A stretch of DNA of 64,000 bases from Nicotiana tabacum (GCF_000715075.1 NC_134096.1:123882643-123946642), one strand, 5' to 3'; shown: positions 1 through 12,130, counted from the first letter of the stretch. The notes: generated by a model from the sequence alone, not told the origin. Numbers and translations: made by a program.

Positions 1-287
1 AATAACATCTCCAACTGGTACACCCATTCTGAAAGACCTTCCACCAATCTGAAGCTATTTCTCCCTTACCTCTAATACTGCCCCACAGTCCCGATGATAA
101 CACAGAACACTCTAAGGCCCCCTTTCATAATCCACTGCAATAACTCGATCCTTAGCCACACAACAGACCTGAAATTCGTAGGCACTGCACTTTAATTCAT
201 GAACCCACTAGGACTGTTGTTGAGAGTCACCCACTCTGACCTGGTCCCGAATATAACCAAAGTCCAACACTGTACTACCACATGAAC
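1..287. other. Unassigned repeat flank (probable retroelement interior)
   Basis: No open frame or recognisable domain lies here. It abuts the outer end of the minus-strand LTR that follows, so it should be the start of that element's internal region. I looked for a primer-binding site next to the LTR and found only a poor match (minus-strand TGGTAGTACAG), so I do not call one. Confidence 0.4.
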
Positions 288-317
288 TGTCACGCCCCGA
301 CCTCGGGGAGCGTGACA
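288..317. other. Terminal hairpin of the long LTR
   Basis: TGTCACGCCCC is followed after a short loop by GGGGAGCGTGACA, giving an ~11-13 bp stem with one bulge exactly at the LTR terminus. Confidence 0.6.
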
Positions 318-1070
318 GGCACTCAACCGAGACACCCCGGTCAAGCATGCCTGCTAGATACCTTCTACCCAACCTTGTCCATTAACAATATAAGAATCAG
401 TCACCAGAAATATACATGAGAGGAGTCAAGTGCTCCACATTCTTTTCCATTAATCAAAGAGATTCATTTACGACTTCCAAAACATTACAAGTTTATAGAT
501 ATGATGAAAAACATATTTTCCACATACAAACATTTCTAATTCATTACCCAACATCAAACACCACCCGCAACCTGTCTACGGAGCCTCTAAGTACAACAGA
601 AGAGTAGTGTGGAAGTGCCGGTGACAAGGCCCCGGCTATACCTCAAAATGAAAAGTACAACGTCAAATGACATAAAGCCCGGAACAAAGTAGGGATCACC
701 AAAACCTGCTGAGTAGAGAATAAATGCTAACGAGGATCAAAGATGCCCGCTTATGAACAACCTGCATCCATTGAAGATGCAGCGCCCCCCGGCCAGAGGG
801 ACGTTAGTACATGTGGAATAGTACTAGTATGTAAAGCTAATTGTCCTCTTTCAAAATAGAATGCCAACATAAAATGGGAGAACCATGAAAACAACAACAA
901 CAACCAATGATATCCAAATGGCAAGTTAAAACATAATAATTTTCAAAATACGATTGTAATATTATTTTGGTTGGGAGATCTTTAGTACCGATATACCATC
1001 GTGACTTTAGCACGGAGTCCGATCACAGCCCGATCGCCTAGGCTGTCTCACCCAAAGACATTTAATCTAC

Positions 1071-1265
1071 ACAAAGCGGCCCCGCCGCCTCACCCCAATA
1101 TGTGCGGGTGAAGGTGTAATCACAATCTCTACACAAAGCGGCCCTGCTGCCTCACCCCAAGGTATGCGGGTGTAGGTGTATTTACAATCACAATTTCTAC
1201 ACAAAGCAGCCCTTCTGCCTCACCCCAATGTATGTGGGTGGAGGTGTATTCACAATCACAATCAC
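1071..1265. repeat. Three-copy minisatellite inside the LTR
   Basis: Three imperfect copies of 61-67 bp begin at about 1071, 1132 and 1199. Each starts CACAAAGC(G/A)GCCC and contains CTGCCTCACCCCAA or CGCCTCACCCCAA, then a GTGCGGGTG-like core. They are moderately diverged, so this is an old expansion. Confidence 0.8.
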
Positions 1266-1895
1266 CACCATGTGTGCGGAATGGTGTCTGATCACGACCG
1301 ATCGGCTAGGTCATCTCACCACAATGCCGTGTGGATCGACATCACCCTTTGCTAGCAATCATCTCATCCCAATTAAGGGGAATATTTTCATCACATCAAT
1401 CTCATCCCAAATAAGGAGAATAATCAAAATGCACTCCTACACCGGCACATGTAGTTTCGGGGTTAGGTTATTTCAACCTACCCTTCCTCGTTGATTAACG
1501 ATACTCCAAAAACTATTTTTGATTTACATACAAGGGGAACATAAATACAAATACATTTATCTCATAACCTTTAACACCATTTATAGATTCATTGGTACTT
1601 TCAACCATTTACAACATCATTATTTCATTGGTTCTCTTGCTCATACATATGATTCTTCTTTCATGGCACAATGGCCGTATTTCATATTACACACTTTTAT
1701 ATCTGTACTTCATGGATTGTCATCATAAATATCAATATATATAATATTCCAAAAATCACAACTTTAGTTTCATTAGTAGCGAAGGCTTTAAACACAACAG
1801 ATTTCTTTACAAAAAGTGGAGTAAAATGATTGGAAATCGAAGCGCAAGTTAAAATCATAACAAGTAGCACACCATTTATTCTTGAAATACTTTTC

Positions 1896-3645
1896 CCCCA
1901 AAAGGGAAATGTACAATTTAAACTCATGAATATGTAAAAACTCAAATCACATAGAAAATAATTACAAAGCATATCATTATTTAAAACAACCACATTGGGG
2001 CACAACTTGAGGACATAAGCTTTTAGGCAAATATGTTTTCGAAGTAATTTTTGGAAGAGTTAAATCAAGGCTAATTTCTTAGCATTTCTCACATCATCTC
2101 ATTTCATTGGAACCATTGGCCAAAGATATAACTTCATTCTTGGCACGGTAGCCACACTTTATATCTTCAACTCACTCCTTCACTTTCAAGCATCTTCATA
2201 GATTTTTAACAATATGAACCTTTGAAATCAAGGCCTTAAGTATATATATGAGCAATAGGGGTTTCAGATGTATTGAGTATTCTTTCCAAGTTATGCTTAA
2301 CAGATTTTCATTTGAAACATGAATTGAAGTTATAACATTTTAACACATAAACCTTACTTGAACACATTCCCGGAGAAGATCATGATGAGATAAGAGTGAT
2401 TGGAACACATTATAAGTACATACATCTTTCGACATTTTGATTACTCAGGACAATCGAATTTATAGGGCACAACTTGAAACATGGGAATAAGGAACTTAAC
2501 CCAACCATACTTGAAGCTTACGGAAAAATCATGGAATTCAATTTTAAGAGAGTAGTTTAGCCAACATACCTTTCTTGAGCCTTCTTTAAGTTACTACAAT
2601 GTTCCGGAAATCCTAGAAATCCCAATATATTTTGAGACATAACAGAATTGAACACAAATTAGAAAGATATTCATGGTTTCAGTTCATTTGGACATTTTAT
2701 CAAACACTAGGTGTGCAAATTCGGCCACAGGGTTCTTCTACAAGATTTCTTTCACTCCATAACCCATTCAATACCAAGCTTTTACTCATATTACCTCAAT
2801 TACCTTCCCACCATCCTTATATTTATATGTATGAATAAATAAAAACTCTCATACCCAAGAATCACACTCCCAATTTCCCATCTTCTGCCCAAACTCGAAA
2901 TTGAAGACTAGGGTTAGAACCTTACCTCTTAGATGTAGACCTTGTGAGTTTTCTTTGTAAATTTTACAAGTCTTGAGCAAGGATTGATGAACAACTTTAG
3001 CCTATAGTTTCCTCCTCTCTCTCTCTAGAACACTCTCATTTCTCTCTAAAAATATCAGATTTTTTCCTTCAAAATGACCCCCAAGGACTTATATCAAAAT
3101 AGAGCCGGATAAGAAAATTTCCAAAAATGACCCCCGAAGTCAATTATGTGGTGCAATTATGTGGTAGAGGCGTTGTTATGCGGGCAACATAATTAATATG
3201 TGGCTAGCAGAATGACCACAAAATGGTATGTCAATTCCGCGATGCAATTCTGCAATAACATAATGATTATGTGGCCAACATAATGGCCACAAAATGATTT
3301 TCAAATTCTGGGTTGGGTTTGATCCATTGCGCGATGCAATTTCGCAATAGCATAATCATTATACGGCCAACAGAATCATTATGTGGCCAGCAAATATTAT
3401 TTTCAAAATTTGAGTTGCTTATGGTTCATTATGTGGTCATTTCGTGGTCAGCTGAATAGATCCGCTATAGCATAATGGACAACAGAATCGCCATTTTCTG
3501 TAATTTCTTCTACCCACTCCACTAACCAAAAAATCTGTACCATGACTTGTTTTCTAAAATCTTTGAACACATTAACCTACCTCGGCACCACGAAACCCCG
3601 GGTTCTAGGTAACATTTTATGTGGGCTTACATTCTCCCCCACTTA
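1896..3645 (-). repeat. Array monomer, LTR-only left copy
   Basis: Matches the LTR part of each array unit, from the point equivalent to AAAGGGAAATG onward. Unlike the others it is preceded by its own LTR continuation rather than by the 3' untranslated block. This places the breakpoint that created the array monomer at about position 1896 of this LTR. It contains an EcoRI-like and GCGG/ATTATG-rich U3 like its siblings and runs into the retrotransposon insertion at 3651. Confidence 0.75.
3632..3645 (-). other. Polypurine tract of the array family
   Basis: Minus-strand AAGTGGGGGAGAA lies directly before the LTR start TGTAAG. It is the plus-strand primer site of reverse transcription. The same tract is repeated before the LTR start in most array units (some have one or two changes). 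Confidence 0.7.
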
Positions 3646-3650
3646 GGATT
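3646..3650. other. Target-site duplication, left copy (GGATT)
   Basis: GGATT here and GGATC at 13399-13403 flank the element between them. In unoccupied array units the site reads CTTAGGATCATTCG, so removing the element plus one copy restores an array unit. One mismatch between copies. Confidence 0.75.
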
Positions 3651-5495
3651 TATAATGACCCGACTTATCATTTTGAGAATTGGCATCCCCTTCAGCAGCT
3701 TAAGGTCCCGATTAGCTTTGTAATGTGCATTATGACTTGCGCGCGCGGTCGAGTGTGGTTTTTCGGATGATTCAAGAATTAATTGAAAGAACAGTAAATT
3801 CTTATTTTGGAAGCTTAAATGAAAAGAGTTGCCCGGAGTTTGACTTTTGTGCAAACGACACCAGAATGGAACTTTTATGGTTCCAATAGCTTTGTACGGT
3901 GATTCCGGACTTGGGCGTATGTCCGGAATTATAGTTGGAAGTCCGTAGAACAATTCGGCGCATTTTGGCGAAATGAGAAAGTTGATGTGTGCTAGTTATA
4001 TTATTTTGTGAGTAGACGAGGACTATTAATATGATAGATATAAATTGGATATGCTAATAAGTGTACGAGGCATATTATAAGTGATGTGGGTTCTAAGGAG
4101 AGGCTAGGGTCTAAGGAGAGGCCTAAACCTAAGTCAAGTTGGAAATTTCATGATAGACTAAAGTTCCAAATGAGTACGCACAAGACCAAACTTTGGATGA
4201 GCATATCTACCTATATATTAGGTGTTATGTGATGGACAACATATCAAATGAAAGATCTTCGAGACTAGTTCTTAACTATTCAAACCGTTCATCATTTGGA
4301 CACTCATACAAGAGGTTATGACACAATTTCCAAAAGCGGGCAGAATTTTACACTACCATGCCACCCCACGCGCCGCCCCATGTGCTGCGCCTTTGGAAAA
4401 TTCCAGAATGTTTCGCAATACCGTTTCCAGACACTTTTTGCACAGCCACCCCATGCGCCTCGGCTGTACAAATTCGGGTTTTGTTTTACAACTCGGCCCT
4501 ATTTTGATATATGACCTTCGGGGGTTATTTTCCCCACATAATTTAGACGGATTTTGGAGCTCTTCTCCACTCTCTCAAGACCACCAACTCCTCTCTTCTT
4601 AAAGGTAAACAATACCCATTATCTTGGTGTAAAATTCCATTATTTCTACACATAAAATACTTAAATCTTCAAAAAAAAATTTCAAGAACTCAAAGGAGGG
4701 TTTTGCAAGATTTCTTCCAAAAAGGTAATCCTACACCCTTAGACTTACATGTACAGATTTATTATGGGAATATGAGTATGAGTTAAGTATTGTAACTCAT
4801 GGTATGGTGATCGGAAGCCATAAATTCTCAAGTTAAATGAATACCCATTGCAGAGATTGTAAAATGAATTAATTGATAAGATTTGTGGGTTGGGAGTAAA
4901 TTGTTAGGCATGCATGCACTAAAGAAAGTTGTGGATGGACTAGAGATGATTGTGAGGTGAATCATTTGTGTGGAAGGTGGTTGTTAGGTGAAGAAATTCC
5001 ATTGAGTTGTAGATATTTCCGTACTCTAGGTGTTGGATAAAATGCCTAAATGGCCTAAACTATGGAAATCTTGCTAATATTGGTGCAATTGTGTTGCATT
5101 ATTATAGATTAAAGCTACTTAGTGTAGTGGATCATTGTAGTATCATTAAGGGGCATATTGGAGATATCAGACCCGGACAGAGTTAGAGTGTGATCGCAAG
5201 GATTCAAGCTAGAGCGGCTCGGTCGGCGCAATCCCTTGGAGTCTTTCCATTTTATTGTATTGTTAATTATTATTCAAACAATATTGAGTATTCGACCCTT
5301 GATATCATTTAATGTATTCAGTTAGAGTTCGTGACTCAGTATTACCAGTCTTGGTAGTTTGTTTGAATATTTCCGTTGTTGGTTTTGATTATATATATAT
5401 AAAAAAGAAACTTGAATTGTTGTTGTAGTTGGCTTACCTAGTCTTAGAGACTAAGTGCTATCACGACGCCTGTGGTGGGATTTTGGGTTGTGACA
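3651..5495 (+). repeat. 5' LTR (internally deleted)
   Basis: Aligns with 8717 to ~10215 and then with ~12090-12128 and 13103-13398 of the 3' LTR, ending GTTGTGACA. About 1.87 kb between the two aligned parts is absent, with the join around 5150-5170 (CATTAAGGGGCATATT...GATATCAGACCCGG). The missing part includes LTR sequence of a kind common in this superfamily, so deletion here is more likely than insertion in the other copy. Confidence 0.8.
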
Positions 5496-5498
5496 AGT

Positions 5499-5510
5499 TG
5501 GTATCAGAAC
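5499..5510 (+). other. Primer-binding site, initiator tRNA-Met type
   Basis: TGGTATCAGAAC lies three bases after the LTR end. TGGTATCAGAGC is complementary to the 3' end of plant initiator tRNA-Met, the usual primer for Ty3/gypsy chromoviruses; one base differs. Confidence 0.8.
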
Positions 5511-5695
5511 TCTAGGTTCATAGGTTCTATGAGTCACGAACGAGTTTAGTAGAGTCTTGCGGATCGGTACGGAGACGTCTGTACTTATCTTCGAGAGGCT
5601 ACAGAACTATTAGGAAATTTCCACTTCTTTCATTCATATCATGCAGAATTTGTTGAATTTGGAATTTGAGCCTTTGCATCTCTATTATCTCACAG

Positions 5696-7060
5696 ATGGT
5701 GAGGACACGTGCTACCAGGTCAGCTGACCAGACACTCACGCATACTGCTACAGCCGCAAGAGGCTGGGGCCGAGGTAGAGGCCGAGGAAGGGCATGTACT
5801 GCGACTAGAGCACCTGTCAGAGCAGCAGTTGAGGAGCCGCCAGTAGCTCCAGTTGGGGGACAGGTAACAGAAGCACCTGTTGTTACCCCTGGACTTCTGG
5901 AGACTTTAACACAGTTCTTGAATATGTTTGGTACATTAACTCAGGTGAGATTGATCTCTGTTGCACCAAATATTGCACAGATTGGGGGAGTAACTCAGAC
6001 TCTTACCGCCTGCGCTCCAGAATAGCAGATTCATATTGGTCAGGTTCCGGGTATAGTACTGGTACAACATGTTATTCCAGTTTAGCCTTAGGTCAGGCCA
6101 GAGGCATCAGAAGAAGAACAAAAGAGACTTAAGAGATTTAAGAGGTATAGTCCACCTACCTTCAGTGGCACAGCTACTAAGGATGCCCGGGGATTTCTAG
6201 AAACATGTCACTGTATTCTCTGCACCATGGGTATTGTGGAAGTGAGCGGAGTTTCCTTTACTACATTTCAGTTGTCAAGAGTAACGTATCGATGGTGGCA
6301 AGCTTATGAAGAGGGCAAACCAGCTGATGTAACACCACCAACTTGGGATTAATTTTTGGGAATATTTTTGAAAGAGTTTGTTCCCCAGACTCTAGAGGAT
6401 GCATAGCTCACAGAGTTTGAACGGTTGCGTCAGGGCACCATGACGAGTCAGAATATGCTATCAGGTTCAGTGAGTTAGCCTGACACGCACCTATCTTGGT
6501 TCCTACATTCAAAGAGCAAGTCCGCAGATTCTTTGAAGGGCTCGATTATGAATTTTAAATAAGCATGGCTCGAGAATTGCAAACTGACATTCCATTTCAG
6601 CAAGTAGTAGAGATTGCCAGGATGTTAGAAGGTGTTCGAAGTTAGGAAAATGAGTGTAAAGTGACCAAAAGGTCTCAAAGCTCTGGAGGGTTCAGTGTAT
6701 TTTACTCTTCAGCTATGACCCATTATGGCGGAGGCTCGAGCAGTCGGCCAGCTCAGTCCGCACATCAGATTACTCGGGGTGCTTCAGTAAGTTCTTATAG
6801 TACACCACCGGCACGAGGTTTTTACAGTGGTTATTCCAGATATCCGGCACAGACTCAGTACGAGCAGTCGCAACCTCAGACGGGTTGTTATGAGTGTGGT
6901 GACACCTTCGCAGACCACTAAGGCTCCACGTATTCAGTCAGGTCCACAGACTTCTCAGGCCAAGGTTTCTGCCCTAGTTGCCACCCCGCCCGCACAACCA
7001 ATTAGGGATGGAGGACAGGCGGGTAGAGGTCGCCCTAGAGGGGGAGGTCCAGACCGTTAA
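5696..7060 (+). pseudogene. Degenerate gag polyprotein
   Basis: Starts MVRTRATRSADQ, followed by an Arg/Gly-rich stretch (GWGRGRGRGRA), then a spacer and a capsid-like region with YSPPTFSGTATKDARGFLE, a WW pair in YRWWQAYEEG and EFERLRQG. Frame 2 is broken by stops at 6023, ~6085, ~6091, ~6349 and ~6403; the reading then shifts frame near 6440-6660. A zinc-knuckle start (CYECGD) is visible near 6890 but its second half is lost. The tail is Gly/Arg/Pro-rich. Several stops fall where CAG or CAA glutamine codons would be expected, as in the other element of the window. Non-functional. Confidence 0.8.
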
Positions 7061-7265
7061 TATATTTACTATAGTGTAGCTGAGACCACCACACTAGATG
7101 GTGTCGTTACAGGTACGATCCCGATTTGTTATAAAGGGATATTTCTCCTTAATTTGATTCAGTTCTGAATATTGAGGCGAGTCCTCCTATTATGCTCCGC
7201 TTATGGGTGAGCTTCGTAATTTTGTGACTCACTTATATGTTTATCCATGTTGGGAGATTTGATGA
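7061..7265 (+). pseudogene. Aspartic protease remnant
   Basis: Continues from gag with ETTTLDGVVTGTIP and, after disruptions, sequence resembling the retropepsin entry region (YAPLMGELRNFV). No active-site triplet survives in frame. Pol sequence stops here: no RT, RNase H or integrase motif follows. Confidence 0.5.
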
Positions 7266-7921
7266 TGTTAGCCCGTGTATATTATTTTTCTTTTTGTACA
7301 CGATTGAGGGCTATAAGTCCAAATGTGACTTTCTATTACTCACTACAATGGGTTTTGATGTGATTTCGGAATAATTGATCTCAATTTTATGAATTATATG
7401 CCCTATGGGTATGAGGGCTTATTATGTGTTGTGAAAATTATTTACGGAATTTATTAAAAAGAAGAAAGAAAGGGAATGGAAAATCTCAGTTAAGTTGAGC
7501 ACAAGATTCTCGCATTATTATATGATGTGAAATATTTAAATTAGGCTACAAGCTGTGGTGGAAGTTATATAAGGACGAGGTCCTTATAGTAAAATATTTA
7601 TGAGTTTAAATTCTCCCTTGTGAAATTAAATTTGTACTATAGTAATTATAGGGAGTAATGCCCGTTAGGCTTATTTGAAAATTCTTGTATGAATTTCTCT
7701 GTGCATAATTTGCCAAATTCGTATTGTAATTATTGAGTTTTAGCCTACGAGGTGAGTGTCCAGGTGGCATAAAATGGGACTCGTTAATTCAAGTAAATAA
7801 TTATGAGTTCTTCATGCCTCGTGTCTCGTTGTTAGTAAAGTGGAGGTTTGAAACGAGATTTTGTTAACATGAGGTTAATTGTCGTTGTTGTAACAGATTA
7901 TGAACAACTATTAAGACCAGA
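7266..7921. other. Non-coding interior of the element
   Basis: AT-rich, no open frame of note and no recognisable pol sequence. It occupies the place where several kilobases of pol would lie in a complete element. Confidence 0.5.
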
Positions 7922-8005
7922 GATGTGGTTGTGGGCATACATATGATGTGTTTCATGTCTAGATATCATTATGATAATGCAATGCTTGTAATGTTGAGAT
8001 TAGTG

Positions 8006-8099
<94 letters not shown>

Positions 8100-8175
8100 T
8101 GGTTGTGGGCATACATATGATGTGTTTCATGTCTAGATATCATTATGATAATGCAATGCTTGTAATGTTGAGATT

Positions 8176-8228
<53 letters not shown>
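7922..8228. repeat. Twin ~88-bp duplication with two (TA)n microsatellites
   Basis: A segment beginning GATGTGGTTGTGGGCATAC and ending ATGTTGAGATTAG occurs at about 7922 and again at about 8096, with almost no differences. Each copy runs into a TA-dinucleotide tract: ~8010-8095 and ~8180-8225. The unit resembles the 3' untranslated block of the array family read in the other direction. Confidence 0.9.
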
Positions 8229-8229
8229 G

Positions 8230-8378
8230 GTACATTGTTGTATTGTGGATGTGTTGTTAGGAGTTGTTAGAAAAATTTGGGAGATTGAGATGTGCGAAAG
8301 AAGAGATAAGTTATGTTATGTGTTTGAGGGCGGACTCTACTTCTCATTTGAGCACGAATGATCCTAAGTGGGGGAGAA
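8230..8378 (+). repeat. 3' terminal block of the array family, with its own polypurine tract
   Basis: Homologous to the 3' untranslated block of the array units (GTGGATGTGTTGTTAG, GATTGAGATGTG, GGGCGGACTCTAC, CACGAATGATCCTAAG), ending in AAGTGGGGGAGAA at 8366-8378. It should be followed by an LTR, and it is: TGTAACACC at 8379. Confidence 0.7.
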
Positions 8379-8702
8379 TGTAACACCTCGGAAAATTTCG
8401 AAGTACTTAAGCGCTATTAAGGAAGTTGATGTGTGCATAAGCACGAGTTGCAACAACCGGTTGAGACTAATACTGTGTGTTGATGTGAAAAATCAAGCCA
8501 TCTGGAAATGTTTGGAGTGTAAAAAATTGGTTTTAAAGTTTATAAATGTGGATAAAAGAAATAATCTCAACTGAGATGGTGTAGTCGTACCATGTTAAAA
8601 TTTCAGTGACGTGGACTCTCCATGAGTAGGTGTGTAATAGTACATTCAGTAATTTAATATCCTCAGAATAATTCTTGGCACGTTCGAGGACGAACATTTG
8701 TT
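8379..8702 (+). repeat. Truncated LTR start followed by a second 3' end
   Basis: Opens TGTAACACCTCGGAAAATTT, an LTR-type start after a purine tract, but after ~300 bp gives way to another element 3' end (CACGTTCGAGGACGAACAT) leading to the real purine tract. I read it as a leftover of an earlier template switch or recombination. No gene. Confidence 0.45.
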
Positions 8703-8716
8703 TAAGAGGGGGAGAA
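8703..8716 (+). other. Polypurine tract before the 3' LTR
   Basis: TAAGAGGGGGAGAA directly precedes TGTAACGACCC. Confidence 0.8.
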
Positions 8717-11589
8717 TGTAACGACCCGACTTGTCATTTTGAAAATTGACGTCCCCTTCACCAGCTTAAGGTCCCGAACAACTTTGTAATGTGCATTATG
8801 ACTTTCGCGCGCGGTCGAGTTTGATTTTTCGGATGATTAAAGATTTAATTGAAAGAACAATATATTCTTGTTTTGGAAGCTTTAATGAAAAGAGTTGACC
8901 AGAGTTTGACTTTAGTGCAAACGACCCCATAATGGAACTTTTATGGTTCCAATAGCTTCGTATGGTGATTTCGGACTTAGGCATATGTCCGGAATTAGAG
9001 TTGGAAGTCCGTAGAACAATTCGGCGCATTTTGGCAAAATTAAAAAGTTGATGTGTGCTAATTATATTATTTTGTGTGCAAATAAAGACTATTAATATGA
9101 TGGATATCAATTGGATATGATAATAAGTGCACGAGGCATATTATAAGTAATGTGGGGTCTAAGGAGAGGCCTAAGCCAAAGTCAAGTTGGAAATTTCATG
9201 ATAGACTAAAGTTCCAAATGAGTACGCACAAGGCCAAACTTTGGACGAGCATATCTACCTATCTATTAGGAATTATGTGATGGACAATCTATCAAATGAA
9301 AGATCTTCGAGTCTAGTTTTTAACTTTTCGAACCACTCATCATTTGGACACTCGTACAAGAGGTTATGACAAAAGTACCAAAAGCTGGCATAATTTTACA
9401 CTACCGCGCCGCCCCATACGCCGCGCCAATGGAAACTTCCAGAATGTTTCAAAATGTCATTTCCATAAACTTTTTGCACAGCCACCCCGTGACGCCCCAT
9501 GCGCCGCGGCTGTAAAACTTTGGGTTTTCTTTATAATCTGACCCTATTTTGATATAAGACCTTTGCGGGTTATTTTTCCCACTTAATTTGGACGGATTTT
9601 GGAGCTCTTCTCCACTCTCTCAAGACCACCAACTCCTCTATTTTTTAAGGTAAGCAATCCCCATTATCTTGATGTGAAATTTTATTATTTCTACACTAGT
9701 ATTGATGAAATCTACACATAAAATACTTAGATATTCAAGAAATTTCTTCAAGAACTCAAAGGAGGTTTTTGCAAGATTTCTTCCAAAAAGGTAATCCTAC
9801 ACACTTAGACTTCCATGTACGTACTTATTATGGGAATATGAGTATGAATTAAGTATTGTAACTCATGGTATGGTGATTGAAAGCCATAAATTCTCAAGTT
9901 AAATGAATACCCATTGTAGAGATTGTATAATAAATTAATTGATAAGATTTGTGGGTTGGGAGTGAATATTTGGGCATGCATGTGCTAAAGGAAGTTGTGG
10001 ATGGACTAGAAACGATTGTGAGGTGAATCATTTGTGTGGAAGGTGGTTGTTAGGTGAATAAATTTCATTGAAGGAGGTTGTAGAGATTTATGCACTCTAG
10101 GTGGTTGATAAAATGCCTAAATGGCCTAAACTATGGAAATCTTGCTAATATTGGTGCAATTGTGTTGCATTATTGTAGATTGAAGTTTCTTAGTGTAGTG
10201 GATCATTGTAGTATCATTAAGAGGCGAATTTTGGATTTGAGCCGTCTGAAGGTCGTTTCGCGCAAGAATGCAATTTTGGAATATTGGCCTAACTCCGTTA
10301 AGGTAAGTATCTTGCCTAACCTCGAGTGGGAAAATTACCCCTTAGGCATTGAGTCTTATGTGAAAATTGAATAATTGAAAACTATATACGCGAGGTGACG
10401 AGTACGTACTTGGTTTATATATGCAAATTATATTGGTTGAAATTCGTAGACGCCCTTAAGTATTAAATTGGAAAATTGTTGGAATATGTGTAAATCCTTG
10501 AATTTGTCATGCCTCATTCCTTGTTTGTCGAATTTATATTTTTTATATGATAACTTGGTGTAATTGCCACTTGAATTTTTATGTGAATTTCGTGGGTTTG
10601 TTGATTTGATATTTTCTTAGAATTAAATTCATTATGGATTTCTTGTCTGTAAGTAATCATTAAATAAGTCTAAAAGGAGGCGTTAACATAATTATCAAAA
10701 AATTGGATTAAAGAAGACGTTGTCCTATGCTGAGTTACTTTCCATCTCGGTTGTTGTGTTGAAGTTTATATTCGTTGTGTGGAGCTTTGGGCTATTTGTT
10801 GAGAAATTTATTGATTTTGTTATATCTTTGGAATTGGTTGTGGCCTATGGGCAAATCGTGATATGAATTATTGTATTGTGTTGTCGTGATAATATTATGT
10901 GTAAATTGGTATGCGATTGGAGTTATTATTCTGAGGACATAAAGGTGGCATTCCACCGTTGACATTATGTGGGTATAAGGGTGGCATTTCACTGTGCTTA
11001 TGTGCGTTGGGATACTGTCTGGGCGGAGTGATAAGGGTGGTAAGGATGGCTATAAGAGCGATAAGGGTGGCTATTGATATTGTCAGGGAGGAGGGATAAG
11101 GGTGGCTATTATAATAGAGTGATACGTGCGGCTATAGGAGAGATAAGGGTAGCTAGTGTCAGGGATGATATGTGATGATGTGGGATTATTGTGTTAGTGA
11201 TTTTTATGTGATGTTGTAATTTTTCTTGTGTTTATCCTTATATATTGTGCAACTTGTCTTGTTTTTTCGGTAAACTTGATAATAGCATGTGAGCATGTGG
11301 CTATTGCCGGACAGATAATATTATATGGGATCGGGTTGCACGCCGCAACAGAGATGAAATGTGGGCACGAGGTGCCGGGAAAAATATGATAATTTTTATT
11401 ATTGGCACGTGAACTGTCCGTGCATATGTGATATGAAATGTGGGTACGAGGTGTCGAAAAATAATATGATGATTTAATTATGGGCATGAAGTGTCGTAGA
11501 AATATGAAAGTGGGCCGAGACCTGTGTTACAAAAAATATGAAAGTGGGTTGAGACCCGTATTTTATGATTATGAAATGAGGTGTCACAG

Positions 11590-11785
11590 GGTGACTTTTA
11601 TTTGAAAGAATTATATTCAAAATATTTATTTGGAAGGATTTTATTCAAAATATTATTTGAAAGAATTGTATTCGAAAGAAATTTATTTGAAATAATTTTA
11701 TCTGAAGGATATTTGTTTGAAAGAAGCATATTCGAAATATATTTATTGGAAAGGATTATGTTCTAGAGATTTCTATTGAAACACT
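11590..11785. repeat. AT-rich minisatellite in the 3' LTR
   Basis: About six to seven imperfect copies of a ~25-30 bp unit built on TATTTGAAAGAA and ATTCAAAATATT. The open frame across it is a by-product of the repeat. Confidence 0.7.
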
Positions 11786-12122
11786 TATAGATGAAAGATG
11801 TATATTTTGAAGAACTTGATTATTGGTTGTACTTATGTTCATTATCTGTTTGAGCAACATTTATGGAGTTCTTGTTAAATGGTTGCTTACATCACTAGTT
11901 AATTATTGTTGTTATCCCTGCTATTTATTTTCTATTAGATTTGTATTCTATATTACACAGGTTATTAGACTAGTGAGTGTCTTGACTGTACCTCGTCACT
12001 ACTTCACTGAGGTTAGTCTTGATACTTACTGGGTACCGACTGTGCTATACTTATACTACACTTCTGCACATTTTTGTGCAGAGCCATGTATTGAAGATAT
12101 CGGACCCGGACAGAGTTAGAGT

Positions 12123-12130
12123 GTGATTAC
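12123..12130. other. hAT target-site duplication, left (GTGATTAC)
   Basis: Pairs with GTGATCGC at 13095-13102 (two mismatches). The empty site survives in the 5' LTR near 5190 (GAGTGTGATCGCAAGG), which fixes both ends of the insertion. Confidence 0.85.

Larger units (their letters stand above)
288..3631 (-). repeat. Long LTR, ~3.34 kb, minus orientation
   Basis: On the minus strand it starts TGTAAGCCCACAT at 3631, directly after a purine tract (AAGTGGGGGAGAA), and ends GGGGCGTGACA at 288: the TG...CA rule is met at both ends. Positions 1896-3631 match the LTR part of the 2-kb array units to the right; 288-1895 has no counterpart in the array and looks like the rest of the LTR (R/U5 side). 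Its outer 30 bp form a near-perfect inverted repeat. I infer that this is the only full-length LTR of the family from which the array was made. Whether the whole span is one uninterrupted LTR is not proven. Confidence 0.65.

Noticed and set aside
7925..8260. 111-codon open frame with long Ile-Tyr runs
   Set aside because: It is a translation of the (TA)n microsatellites.
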